From assembly GCA_029959195.1 (NCBI GenBank), contig CP114123.1:1302001-1366000 (forward strand): DNA of 64,000 nt. The letters run 5' to 3'. Under the pieces are notes generated by a model. That model was not told where the DNA came from and ran no database searches. It was given only the letters and a program-made list of their open reading frames with translations. Each line of letters begins with the position of its first letter. The stretch's first letter is position 1. A program made the position numbers and the translations under genes. The stretch comes from Dictyophora rubrovolvata (lineage: Eukaryota; Basidiomycota; Agaricomycetes; Phallales; Phallaceae). Below, piece by piece: positions 35,350-47,589 of this stretch.

Positions 35350-35376
35350 GTAGAAGATTTGAGTCAAATCTTCTAC
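35350..35376. repeat. Perfect 13-bp inverted repeat around one base
   Basis: Left arm GTAGAAGATTTGA, a single G, then the exact complement TCAAATCTTCTAC. As RNA it would need extra unpaired bases at the tip; as DNA it is a dyad site. Confidence 0.8.
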
Positions 35377-35903
35377 ATCATCTGCTACTGCCTGCAGTGG
35401 GTCGCGAATTAGCTTGTAGGAAGATCTTCGAAGATTATCTGCACTCAAACTATCACGACTTAGCTAAGAATGTCAAGATTGTTCAGACAACAGACTTTAC
35501 TGCCAAAATCTGCTATGGTTGCCCGTGTCGGATGCTTGAAAAGCCTTCTCCTCAGAAGTGCAGTGAACGTGGTGTCGGCTCCTGAAGCCCATGCGCACTG
35601 GGGCACACGGCATAATAGTAAGAGCGATTCGAACTTACCATTTGAGGCTTCAGTACCGCGCCAGAATGGTTTTAGACTGAAGAAGATAAAAGATGGTCTC
35701 GCGAGTATTGTTTATGCTGTCGTTCACATTAATCTTCTCAACGACATTAATTGTTCATTCACAATCGTGTTCGGTGAGTACATGTTTTTGGAAGAAGGTT
35801 TTCAAACCTGATGCACAGGACGGCCTCATCACCGAGCCATATCACGATGCTGCTGTGTTTATAATAAGTAAACACATGGAATTACCACCGGGATGCCCAG
35901 TCC

Positions 35904-36164
35904 TCATCTGACTCCTCCTGCGAGCCTTAATTGAGACTTGCTCATGGCGTTGCCATTCTTGTGCACTTGAACGTCTTGATCAAGAAGATTGAACACCTTG
36001 CATATCTGCAACTCAACGCCGGAATCATAGACATTCGGATGACCTGGGAGACCGTGTACCGCCAAAGGGTTAGACCAAATCATGTAGCCGTGGCGAGAAA
36101 CTATCGTAAATTTATACTTACCAAACCAGTGTGGCAAGGACAGGACGGGTGGAAACGCGGTCAT
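35904..36164 (-). CDS. Weak candidate short gene
   Basis: A minus-strand frame starts MTAFPPVLSLPHWF at 36164. Removing a GTAAGT...CAG intron joins it to GHPNVYDSGVELQICKVF, continuing to about 35904 with NLLDQDVQVHKNGNAMSKSQ. The donor and acceptor are canonical and the frame holds, giving about 60 residues. No family is recognised and upstream exons may be missing, so it could be chance. Confidence 0.25.
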   Translation of the reverse strand: MTAFPPVLSLPHWFGKYKFTIVSRHGYMIWSNPLAVHGLPGHPNVYDSGVELQICKVFNLLDQDVQVHKNGNAMSKSQLRLAGGVR

Positions 36165-36554
36165 CCCACCTAATTGGCTGTGCTTTCATATCCGGTGTTT
36201 TTTTTGTTTGGCAATGAGCGGCGGTCTCTCTAGTTTGGTTTGGCTAGTAGTTTGCATAATACGCGATAAGAGCAGCAAGAAAGTTCGATTTTTTAGAAAT
36301 CTTACTAGTAAAAGTCAAGCGTTGCCTTACATACAACGTAAACTCTATATCGTCAACATTCATCATGTTTTGGAGGCATGGTCACGTACATGTGCTTCGT
36401 CAATGCTTCGTGGAGCGATGGGCAGGCTGAGTCAGCGCATTGCACGCTGTGCTTCCCCGATAAAGGAACGTTTGTGACGCGTTACACATACAAGTAACGT
36501 AACGGGGCTTCTCAGCTGAACCCTGACTTGCTGGGATTAATTCATTACTCCTTC

Positions 36555-37373
36555 ATGGCGACTCCAGCTGGGGCCAATAAGTCAAATGTCTCGCCCGTTT
36601 CTTCACCCAACTCGAGAGCAAAATTCCAATCTCCAGAGCTAGAATCTTACAAGCTTGCTACTCCTGGTGAGCTGGAACCTCGGTCCAAATCACCTAGTCC
36701 CAAACCCAACTCGAAACTCGAGCCCGGACCACTAATCCCAGAACCCGATACCAAAGCACGAGAAGTAAGCTAAATTTTATATGCAAAGGGATGACTCCTG
36801 AATTCCAGATAATATAATTATTCTCTCCCGCGTATAGACAACACCAGCTCCGACTGAAGATGTTTCGACCAAATCGGTGCTTGATCGAGAAGATATTGTC
36901 GATATGGAGGTTCTTGGTCAAATACTTGAACTAGACGAGCCGGACAACCACGAGTTTTCGATGGGAATGGCTTGGGCTTACTTCGATCAAGCAAAGAATA
37001 CCTTCGAGGACATGGGCACATCATTGTACGGTTTCATTATCACTTCTGATCTGCTGATAACCCCATTATCAACACGACGGTTTGATTTTGAAGGGACGCT
37101 GAAGATCTGCCTACGTTATCTTCTCTCGGTCACTTCCTGAAAGGCTCTTCGGCGGCCTTGGGGATCGTCAGGGTCCGCGAGTCATGTGAGCGGATACAAC
37201 ACTATGGCAACTTTCGCGATGAAGAAGCCGACAAGGATTTGTCGAAGGAAGAGGCATTGTCGAAGATCAAGACCACCGTGACTAAAGTGCGGGAAGAATA
37301 TGACGAGGCAGAGCAATGGCTAAGAAAGTACTACGAAGTCAATGCTCCAAATGAAACGCCTCCGGGTGCTTGA
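36555..37373 (+). CDS. YPD1: Histidine-containing phosphotransfer protein (Ypd1-like)
   Basis: HPt intermediate of the fungal multistep phosphorelay; it moves phosphate between hybrid sensor-kinase receivers and response regulators (Ssk1, Skn7 type) in osmotic and stress signalling. Exons 36555-36764, 36838-37025 and 37094-37373 give 225 residues. The first 90 or so are Ser/Pro-rich and disordered. The HPt four-helix domain follows: MEVLGQILELDEPDNHEFSMGMAWAYFDQAKNTFEDM, then the active-site helix SSLGHFLKGSSAALG with the phospho-accepting His, then QHYGNFRD and a coiled, charged helix (KVREEYDEAEQWLRKYY). Frame is preserved at both introns. Confidence 0.92.
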
Positions 37374-37718
37374 CGAATATTAGTCCCGCGTTCGTTGTTA
37401 GTGGACCGTATGGTGTATGTTTTTACAGAGTCGCGTCAAGAGGTGTATATTACAATATCCAACGTTCAATCCGCATTAGTTTCATCATGAGGTTATATCC
37501 GAACTCATCACTAACGATCGTCGTCGTTATGCGAGTGCTCGTGAGTTCCTCGAAAGCAATAGATAATTAATATTTGTATGAATGGTATGTAAGTCGATAT
37601 GTAAGTCAAGATATACTAGTTCTAGGGCTCTTTTGAAATCACCAAATTCCTCACACATATATGAGTATATTAAACGGCAAAATACCTGCAGTTATAATGT
37701 AAAAAGAAACATCCAGAA
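37374..37718. other. Intergenic between convergent YPD1 and BMS1
   Basis: Shared 3' region. No gene or repeat seen. Confidence 0.5.
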
Positions 37719-40700
37719 TCACTCTGCACTTATTTTCCGCTTCTTTTTCTTTCCTCCACCTTCCCGTTCCTCCTCCCGTTTCCGCCTGATACCGTGCAGT
37801 CTCAATGATTCCTTCTTCTTGTCTTTTTCCTTGTCGCCCCTTTTCTCCGTTTCTTCCTTCTTTTTCCTCGTCCATTTTTCTTTGGTAGTTACTTTCTTCT
37901 CTTTCCTCTTCTGCGCCTTCTCCTTGCTCAGCGCACGCATCTGCTGCAGTAAAGTGATAGCTCGGCGTTCTTCAGGTTCCATGACGACTGCCCGAGATTG
38001 CAAGTACGTTTTCCGACGTTGAGGCCGTATCAAGCGGGTTTTCGATGCATAAGGAAGTGAGGCTTGAAGCGTTCGCGGAATCTTCAGAGAATTGAATCGG
38101 CGAGGCGGTCGTTCGACCCGCTAGTTTATTAAAGTAATCAGTTGGGAACGTGTTACTGAGAGCTTCAGAAACATAAACCACCCGAACCTTGTATGTTGAA
38201 TTGACATTTGATGGGGTTTTCAACCCTTCGTCGCGGCGGATTTGTCCAGTAAGACGCATCCCCATCCATTCAGCCTTGTTCGCCAATAACAGCGACGTAA
38301 CAGGGTTGTAGAACTTTCTTGGCTGGACGGCATACCATGCTCGTAAGAACACAATATCTATCAAGCAAACAAACAAACAACATCAGAAAAAAATATCGGA
38401 AGTAGAAGTCACAGCCTACCGCTCATCAAGATTTTGTCTTCGAAGCTTGCTCTGAATGAACCTTCCGGTTTAGGTAGTGCCCTCTTGATTTGACCTCTGA
38501 TACCACTAACAGTACGGATCCGCGCTCCTTCAAACTTGGCAACCTCCAGAGCCGATCCAAACATATCCTTAATGAAAGCCGTATTCTTGAATATTTTGAA
38601 CGGCACGCCGGTCAGTTTCAGTTTCTTAACAATCTTCGCTGCACGATCAATGTCCAAGATAGCTCCACTGGCGCTAATCCGGAAATGTGGTGTGGACATG
38701 GAAATTTGATTGAAAGCGCAGAAACCTGTTCCTGGTACGGCTGTTGGTCCATAGAAAGAGGCATAACAATGCATGTGCTCCGGTGTGTATTTGAGTAACC
38801 GCATTCGAATACTGTGATCGTCCAGTGCGTACAATGGAATGGTTTGGAACCTTCTCCAGCCAAGTGAAATGATAAGGGGGTCGTTCGTCTTCAATGTCCG
38901 GATAAACCATCTATGGCGTTTTATACGGGCCTGTAAAATGCCCATGTGCTCTTCTGCAGGCAAAAGTCCACCCGCAATAAGAGGAAAAGAGGGATCGAAA
39001 TGTGTGATCAGCTCATGCGGAACGTTACGCAGCTCAAGACGAATATAAGCCCCTGCTCGGTAACCCTCGACCAAAGCACGAGCCTCAGGATCAAGTCCCT
39101 CTAGTTCAGTGCGGTTCAGAGCAAGCTGCTGCGCCATCTCAGTTTTCTTCTGGGTGTAGAAATCGGGTTTTTCGCCGTTCTTCCCACTACCACCTTCTTC
39201 GTTGTCATCTGATTCGCCATCATACTGTTCGTCGAACTTTTTTTTCAGAACTTCCTTCTTCAGTGCCAATTCTTCAGCGGTAGAAGGTTTCGATTTTTTT
39301 GTTTTTTCAGCAGTAGCCTCTTTCTCAAGATCTACAAAATCACCATCACCACCCTCGTCCATTGCCTCTGCATCGTCATCATTATCTGCATTATCTGCAT
39401 TATCTGCAGATCCTGTAATGAACAAATGTCGAATGGAATCCAGCATTTCTTCTTCTTGCCACTGTAATAATAACTTTTCATCTACAGCCTCTTTCGTTTG
39501 GTCCAAGACGATCGCCTCCAAATCTGCGTCCGCCTGTCTTTTGATTTTGAAAAAGTCGTCGTCGTCGTCGTCGTCGTTCTTTTCTGCACCTTTGAGCTCG
39601 GGTTGCTCCGAGGCTAGGATTTGTTCCGGAGTAAGATTCGTTCGATAAATCAATTTCATCCAATCTTTCCTCCGATTAGTCCTAGTTCTATAGTCCAAAA
39701 GTGCTTTCTCAGTAAGATTGGATTTCCACTGAGGTCCATCATCGCCGCCTTTTTCGTCTCTATCCTGGTCAAAGTCATCGTCTGTCGGAATATCATCACC
39801 GCCTTCGTCTTCATAGTGCGCGTTATACATGTCTTCTTCGTCAAGCTCTCCTAATTCTGAATCGCTGGATGCGTAATCGGCCTCTTCTTTTCCCCTTTTC
39901 TCTTTAGTAAGATTTTGGGTGGAACGAGGTGGTCGACGAAGGACTGTGCGACCAGTATTGGCTGCCTCGACACGCCCGTCTTCCACGTCAATATCGCTGA
40001 ACTCCTCGTCACCATCAGAAGTCTGATCTTCCTCGTCGTCCTCACTATCGTCCTGTTCAGCAGTTGATTCATCCTCACTCTCATCCTCACTATCGTTGAC
40101 CTCAGCCTGAGTATCATTTGCGAGTAAGGGGGCCTCTGAAGTTCCGAAAAGCCGGATGGTGCTCTTTTTTATTCCATCCTCTAAACTCGTCCCCACATCT
40201 TGCAAATCCATGACCATACGCTCTCCTTCACCTTGTGGGACTGAGCCTTGAAAGAACGGTCAGAACCTCCAACTCGTTTATTACAAACAATTGGTTTACT
40301 CACCAGATTCCCCATTTTCGCCAGTCTGTCTTGTGAAACTGCCAGGAACATTGATATACACTGCGTCTTTATCATACACGATGCCATTGACATCGCTCAT
40401 AGGAGCATGGATCAGCCGCATTTTGTCGCTTAATTTCCTCCGTTTCTCGCTTTCCACGGTAGGTAAGGGACAAGGGTCAGTTAAAATCGATATGCTTGCT
40501 ATATTGAGATCTCCAACACCGGGAACGTGAATCATCGAATTGGCTTTCAAGTTCGTCCCTCTGAGGTACCCATACAGAGTAACTGTTCGGTCGCACGTGG
40601 GATGGAGTCGAGCTTCTTCTCGAGGTGTAAGGTCTTCAATACGGTCTGCAAGTAGATAAGGATGGGTATTTCGAAACACAAGAGGCCGAAATTTCATGAC

Positions 40701-41565
40701 TGATACGAATCGACAAAGATTTTGAATTTCCTGATCTGGATAACGACCATTAATTACGCCGGAAAGGTAGAATAGTTTTGCGCCTTGGTATATTTCAGTC
40801 CAGAACCGCTTTTTCAGAGCTTTCTTAGTAGCTCGTTGCATGGCTGCTTTTTTAATGAGGTCTAGATGGGTCAGCACACCTATGACTTTAGGAAATCCGT
40901 GTGCTTGGAGTATGTTCAAAAATTCGAACGTTTCCTGATCAAAGGGTTTTATTGCATGAGTCATGAAATATAGTATAAACATACTATACCATTTCAAATC
41001 CAAAAGAACCGTCTATCATAAGTAGAACGAGGTCTGCCACTTTTCCTATATCGATCATTGAATTGAGGTCATTGTTACATTCCATAAAAGTCAAGCGTCG
41101 TTTCTTCCCGCTGACGATGGTAACTGGACCTTTAACCTCATTCAAGGTATGCCTGGTATATCGTCGTACTAAGCTTCTCAAAAGAGTTGTTTTCCCAACC
41201 TAAATAAAATAGTAATGAGCAAAAACAACAGGTTCGGTGAGCCAACTGAGACACACCCCAGGAGGCCCAACAATGGCTATAATAACTGGAGGTGGAACAT
41301 CGTCAGGCGTACGATCAACCAAAGGGACATGCAGTCGAGTTTGGTCTATTTCAGCTTTCCGCCTTCCCTGTCTCTCTGCTCGTCGCCCAGACCTCGGTGC
41401 GAATGCCTGCAAAAGATATTACTCGACTGAGAATTTGAAGAAACACAAGTGTAACAGGCTCTTAACCTTTTCATTGAACCCCGATTTCTTCGAATTTTTT
41501 CCCTTTTTTTCAGCTTTGACACCTGAGTGAGGCGTTCTGTGAGGTTTTTTTGGACGGTCCTCCAT
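37719..41565 (-). CDS. BMS1: Ribosome biogenesis GTPase Bms1
   Basis: Nucleolar GTPase of the small-subunit processome, which delivers Rcl1 and is needed for 18S rRNA maturation. Seven exons read 41467-41565, 41257-41406, 40990-41199, 40304-40934, 38420-40240, 38188-38357 and 37719-38120, for 1160 residues (yeast 1183). It starts MEDRPKKPH. The P-loop GPPGVGKTTLLRSL is assembled across an intron after GPPG. GTPase-type elements VTIVSGKKRRLTF, ADLVLLMIDGSFGFEME and GVLTHLD follow. A long acidic Asp/Glu central region precedes the conserved C-terminal part (RNVPHELI, PLIAGGLLP, KRHRWFIRTLKTNDPLI, HMHCYASFYGPTAVPGTGF) and a Lys-rich tail. Confidence 0.95.
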
Positions 41566-41662
41566 GAGACGTGCGTGACGCGAGATATTTGCATATGGTC
41601 ACATAGGACTTTTTTGCGTCCCACTATCTCACTATTCAAAATTCACCTATAACCACACTTTA
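41566..41662. promoter_or_regulatory. 97-bp divergent promoter of two ribosome-biogenesis genes
   Basis: The starts of BMS1 (minus) and the L1-domain gene (plus) are 97 bp apart, so both promoters share this segment. No TATA box is evident. Confidence 0.6.
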
Positions 41663-42945
41663 ATGACTTCACGGAACGAAGAATTAATTGATGACCGCGT
41701 CTCGTTTACACAATCTAAGAAGGCAGTTACGGCGTTGATGAAACATGCGAGAAGCTTCGCAGAGAAGAAAGCAGAGACAGAATTATTACCTGGCAAAGAA
41801 CAGCATGTTTGGCTTGTCTTAGCGGTCAAAAAAATGCAGCCTAACAAAAAGCTAAAGCCTCAGAAAATGCATGTTTTTTCTCTCTCTTTCCGTCTCAATA
41901 ATTCATTTGCTTATTGTATGACAGTCCACTGAAGCATCCATTAGTTGACCCGAGGACCACTGCCGTTTGCCTCATAACCAAGGACCCTCAACGTGAATAT
42001 AAGGATCTCTTAGAAGCGCACAAGATAAAGTTTATATCTAGGGTTGTTGGGATTGAGAAGTTGAAGGGGAAGTTCAAAGGCTTTGATGCGAGACGGCTGC
42101 TACTTAAAGAAAATGGGCTCTTTTTGGCCGACGACAGAGTTATTCCGCTCTTACCTCGTTTGCTTGGCAAGTTATGGTTCAAAGCCAAGAAGTGAGTTCG
42201 TAGGCATTTACATTCGTGTACTGGCTTAGAATCCCGTTTAGACAGCCGATACCTGTGTCGCTCACCAAGAAAGATCTTAAAACGGAATTGGAAACAGCTA
42301 TATCGTCGACTTACATGCACCAAAATCAAGGAACATGCACGTAAGTGCCAATCCGCAGGGATAACACATCATAATCAATCATGCATCCTTAGTTCCATAA
42401 AAATTGCGACTTTGGCGCATGATGACAGTCAAATTCTGGAGAATCTTAAAACCGCCATCCCCGCTGTCGTGGCTCGAATTCACGATGGCTGGGACAATGT
42501 TCAAAGCCTTCATATTAAAACGTCCGAGAGTGTCAGTTTGCCAATATGGACATGTCCATTGGGTAATGCTCTGCCTGGGACTCGATGGGCCGGTATGACA
42601 AAGGACATTGACGACGGGGAGGATTGGACGGGATTTAACGATGGACCTGAACAGCTTAGTGAGAAAACCCCAAAGGATTTGGAGACTGGCACTGCATCAC
42701 ACGAGACAGTTCCTTCCATTACAACATTAGCAGCCGGTGATGCCACAAAGGAAAAGAAGAAGCAAACTGCTAAAGGCGCTTCTGCCTCGAGTAGCACTTT
42801 GCCCCAAAAGGAGCTAAAACAAAAGAAGGAAACCCTTGATGGTGCCATTTTGACAAAAAAGAAGGATAAATTAAAAGAGACAGAAAAAAGTACGCGCAAG
42901 AGCGCCAAGGCAAAACTAATTAGGAGAACTGTTAAAGCCTCATGA
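41663..42945 (+). CDS. Ribosomal L1-domain ribosome-biogenesis protein (Utp30/Cic1 type)
   Basis: Exons 41663-41868, 41925-42191, 42242-42340 and 42393-42945 give 374 residues. Residues about 10-245 form the ribosomal L1 fold: SKKAVTALMKHARSFAEKK, KIPLKHPLVDPRTTAVCLITKDPQREYKD, GKFKGFDARRLLLKENGLFLADDRVIPLLPRLLG, and SIKIATLAHDDSQILENLKTAIPAVV, then IHIKTS-type strands (LHIKTSESVSLPIW). The tail is Lys-rich and nucleolar in character. Yeast relatives Utp30 and Cic1/Nsa3 act in pre-40S and pre-60S assembly; I cannot choose between them. Intron 1 seems to begin with GC (after 41868), because only that junction gives QKIPLKHPL. Confidence 0.85.
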
Positions 42946-43281
42946 CAGCTTTTTGGCTGGTCGGCACGCAAACTCTCAAATTCACAAGGATAAAATATAA
43001 TGTGATTGCGTGCAAAAGAATTTACTTGCTGTGATATACAATATATGATTGTGATTAATACATTTGCATTGACCCTTAGGCGACGTTGGAAATTCCAAAA
43101 GTCTCAAGCTTATTTTTGGTGCTTTGTTCTTTTTTACATAAGTCGGTAAACACTTTCTCAGGTTCGAGTGAAACCCGCTGTACTTAAGCGCCTGTCCCCA
43201 GTCCAGTTACTAAGTGGTTACTCGTTACTTGTCACTAGTTACTTCGTTGTCCCTTCCAACACATCTTTCCCCCCGACGGCA
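42946..43281. other. Intergenic, promoter of RasGEF gene
   Basis: Separates two co-directional genes. No further element recognised. Confidence 0.4.
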
Positions 43282-46200
43282 ATGGCAGCAACCTCCAGAA
43301 CGTACACTCAGCCCTCACAAGAAAACGTTCAAAGAGGAACTCAGGAGCACGCTGAAAATGCCGACTATTTACCCATCATTTTTTGTCGAGCTCTTTACGA
43401 TTATCAAGCGGAGGACATGTCTTCACTCTCATTTTCAAGAGGGGACATAATAGAAGTACTAACGCAACTCGAAACCGGTTGGTGGGACGGTCTTCTTAAT
43501 GGCCAACGAGGGTGGTTTCCCAGCAATTATGTTGTATTGATCTCAGCACAAGAGGCAGAGCAGGAGCTGCGAGCGAATGCAGAGGAGGGTGAATGGGGCC
43601 AAGACTCACAGGAACATATCGGTCCTACAAATGACTTTTGGATGCCCCAAGTAACAATGGATGGTCGGGTTAGTAACTAGCTTTAGACGTACTTTATTCA
43701 AAAACTCATACTTCCGTCAGATTTTCTACGTCAACACCCAAACTGGTGAAAGCGCAAACGAATTGCCTAGTGAAATAGACATAGACGTAGACCGAACACC
43801 TAATAGTTACTCACAGTCAAATTCCCAGTCTTCAGTGTCGTACCCACATGCTAACGGGAATTCATTCACGGCTCCATCGGACACTATGGCCGCTGGTTTT
43901 GGGTTACCACCTAGAAGGACCGGCACACCGGAGCCATGGGTCAAGAGACTTGCGGATGATGGAATGTCATATTACTACCTCAATACTGTCGACTCAACAG
44001 TTCGCTGGACACCTCCTTCTCCCGTTGCAGGTCCCCATCAAAGATCTTTTACCTTTCCTGATAAACGTCAGCGCGCAGATTCTTCCGCGGCCAATACGGA
44101 TCGTATCAGCTTACACAGTGATGACTCTGATCAGAACCCTCTAGGCATTCTTGGACGCACCGCAGCCCATGCCCATACCGATTCTCAGACTCTGCCGACG
44201 CCTGCACTCGATAAATATACTGAAGAGTCACCAGATCTTCAGGCAGCCAAGGACCTCCAGACGGCTTTGCAAGAACGGTTTCCTCCCATACCAGACACTC
44301 TGGATGATCTTGCTCAAGCAGCTCGTGCTGCCATTACTGATCTTTTGGATGCGGCATTGGCGAGAAGCAATAATGCACTGGTCAAGGACGCTATCAAACG
44401 AACGACCGATTCAGTTCGAAACTTGATTTATGCCAGCTCAACCTTAATAGGGTCATTATCATCTTTGCCTCGTCCTTATCTCCCACTTTCTGAATACCCT
44501 GATACGAATGAATTGAAGCCGTATTACAGAAAAGTGACGGCAGCTATGGTCAAGTTGACTGCTGGCATTAGGAGCTCGTTTTCAAGTGATGTCGTTAATA
44601 ATGAACTGCAGTCGCGCTTTCAAAACGATGCTGTGGAGTTGGAGCGAGCTATAGCTACTTTTGTTGGGGAGGTGATGCGTCGACGTCCGAATGGAGGAAG
44701 TGCTCGACATGTTCGCGCTATTTTAAGCAGTGAAGATGGGAAAGCTGGTATTGGTCTGGAGCTATTGGGAGCCGGTTCCGCCGGATCTTGGAAAGGGTTT
44801 GGTTTCATCGAACCTATCGCAGGTCATGCCCTGACTCCAGAGATTGTCTCTGCTGTTAACGAGCAGAAAGCTGAAGTTGAAAGACCTCTTCTTCAACTGC
44901 AAACTGCAGTGTTAGCTGGTCAACGTAGGTTTTGTATTGTTGTTATACGCTAACGGAAACCCTGACCCTTTAACCAGTTTCAGAAGCCGTGGAACTCGGA
45001 AGCCAAGGGATCCAGTCTTTGATAACATTCCTTGGCCTAGTCACTTACATTAATCTTGCTCGTTCTTTGGATTTCGATTCGGACTCCAAGGATCCTACTT
45101 ATTCTCAGTCTGTTATCCGCGCCAAAGAGCTTGTTCGAAGTTTGGAGTTCAGTCTACAAGCAGCTTTCGAAGATGGCGCGACGCTACTTAGTGTAATGCA
45201 AACAGCTATGACAAAAAGATCTGCTGTGAACAATTCTCGACATTGGGAATTCCTTAATTCTGTCACACCATCTTTGCGTAAAAATCTTGACGATGTGTGT
45301 GCTTATATCACGGAACTTGTGGACATTGCTACCGCTCAAGCTGAAGCCTGCGAGACGGCAGGAATTGACGGAAAGATTGGATATCGTGATCCTTCTCGAT
45401 TTGCTAGTAACGGTGATGACTACGCCGACAATCCTGATGGGCCGTACGATACTGGCCCCAAAAGCCTTGATGATCAAGAAGATAAACTCAAACTTGTGGA
45501 TGTTCTTGTAGCCCCTCGAGGCATTCGCATTGGAGATTTCAAAAACAGTGATAATGGGTCAAGTCTCGGTCCATCGGAAACCCTTGTTCCTTCGATGCGG
45601 TCGCAGGATAGTCTCAGAACTACGACCCCTTCACCACAACCAACAGTGGATGAAGACTGTATGTACTATTTCAAATCTGTGTCAATAACAACTAAGCAGG
45701 ATTATATTATAATAGTTCACACAAAAACCATCAAGAGAAAGGAAAAGCTGCATAAGATTTTGGGTGAAGATGCACCAGTGCGTGCTGTTGAAGAGAAGCC
45801 ATGGTATCTTCTGCCAGAGCATGGTCCCACGGAACTCTGGCTTAATCCAGAAGGTACAGTACGAGGTGGAACGCTGCCGGCTCTTATTGAGCGACTTACT
45901 CCTCATGATAATCTCGGTAAAATAGCTGAGCTTCTCGTAAACGGCAACTAGACTGATCTATATTTCAGATAATAGTTTCAATAACACTTTCTTGTTGACG
46001 TTTAAGAGCTTTACAAACGTTGAAGAGTTATTCCAACAATTGGTCACCCGATTTTACGTACAGTCACCTGTTAATCTCTCAGCTGAGGAGCTGAAAGTTT
46101 GGACAGAACAAAAACAGCGGGTTGTTCGTCTTCGGTTGAGTTCTTAGTCCCTTCTACTTTCATGTTTGTAATACTAACTCGCTTTAGAGTAATCAATATT

Positions 46201-47453
46201 CTGAGGCAAATGATTACCGACGTCAATGTATTAGAAAGGGAAGACATGTCTATTCTCGATCGCATAAACGAATTTGCGCAGATGGCAGTGAAAGACATCA
46301 CTGCTGCTCAGCAATTAGTAAATTTGATTGAGCGTACGGTAAGAGGATTTCCTGTTTATGCCGTTTTGTAATCTCATATTCATACAACCTTTCAGCAAAA
46401 TGGTGGTGATCCTATAATGAGGATGTCTCAAAATGCAACAAATCAACCTCCAGCGCCGATCCTGCCGAAAGCTAATAACAAGCCAATTAAATTGCTCGAT
46501 ATAGATGCGTTGGAGTTGGCTCGTCAATTGACCATAATGGACAGCAAGTTGTTCGCGAAGATCAGGCCTATGGAATGTCTGAACCGTGGTAGAGATATCA
46601 GACCCAGCGACACTGACGATAACATCTCGGCTTTGATTGAAGCCAGTAACAAGGTATATTGGATAATGTTTTGTCCATCTATGGACTGAATTTGACTTCT
46701 CCTTAGGTTGCCATCTGGGTTTCATATGCTGTTTTAGGCAAAGAAGATTCAAGGAAGCGTGCTGCGATAATTAAGCAATTCATCGCCGTGGCAGATGTAT
46801 GTTAATATCCTGCATCATGCTTTCTCCGTTTTCATTAATAACCATTACCCCATAGCGTTGCCGCCTATTACAAAATTTCTCAACCATGGCTGCATTAGTC
46901 GCTGGCTTAAATTCTCCCCCAATCCGTCGACTCAAACGTACTTGGGAGCAGGTGAGCCGGCAAAGTAAGAGCGTACTAGCTGACGCCGAACGGACCATGG
47001 ACACGAATAAAAATTTTGCAAACTATCGGACTATTCTCAAAAGTGCACGTCTACCCTGTGTTCCCTTTTTTGGTGAGCCAGAAAGAACCTTTGCATTAGA
47101 CTCCCCTTACCAAATATACGAAACACGAACTGATTTTTTTATTAGGCGTTTATCTGAGCGTCTTGACATTCATCCAGGATGGGAACAAGAATATGATACA
47201 GGGCGACATTATCAACTTTAGCAAAAGGGAAAAGTTTGCTGAGGTCATACGAGAAATTAAACATTATCAGTCGTCGCCATACAACTTGGCATTGGTTCCT
47301 AGTATCCAGAATTTCATTGATGAGAATCTGAGCGTCCTGCGAAGTGGTCCGGAGAATGATGATCGAACCTGGAATCTCAGTCTCGAAAGAGAGCCGAGGG
47401 AGCGCGAAGATGAAAAGATGGCGCGTTTGTTGCAGGAAAGTGGTTTTTTGTGA
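43282..47453 (+). CDS. CDC25: Ras guanine nucleotide exchange factor with SH3 and WW domains (Cdc25 family)
   Basis: Activates Ras by GDP-GTP exchange at the plasma membrane, feeding cAMP or MAPK signalling. About ten exons give roughly 1220 residues. The SH3 domain (ALYDYQAEDMSSLSFSRGD, ETGWWDGLLNGQRGWFPSNYV) is at about 37-90. A WW-type module (WVKRLADDGMSYYYLNTV, then RWTPP) is near 200-230. The RasGEF N-terminal module begins at GGTLPALIERLTPHDN, then NSFNNTFLLTFKSFTN. The catalytic domain includes IDALELARQLTIMDSKLF, VAIWVSYAVLG, FSTMAALVAGLNSPPIRRLKRTW, VPFFGVYLSVLTFIQDGN and INFSKREKFAEVI. A 57-nt intron at 45659-45715 is in frame and could be retained without a stop. Upstream neighbours do not form an operon. 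Confidence 0.92.
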
Positions 47454-47589
47454 CGTTTTTCTTTTTCTCTCGGCTTTGCACTTCGTTCTTTCAATTCATG
47501 TATATGTATATACGCATATTATATATTCAGCTTTTCTTTAAAGCCCTTTGTACTTACAGCGTATACCCCTACATTAAATGATACAATAC

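Larger units (their letters stand above)
34264..36554. other. Gene-poor region with palindrome and one weak candidate
   Basis: No confident gene over 2.3 kb. It holds a 27-bp perfect palindrome (35350-35376) and open frames near 35400-35900 without family resemblance. A minus-strand candidate near 35904-36164 is listed separately. Confidence 0.5.
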
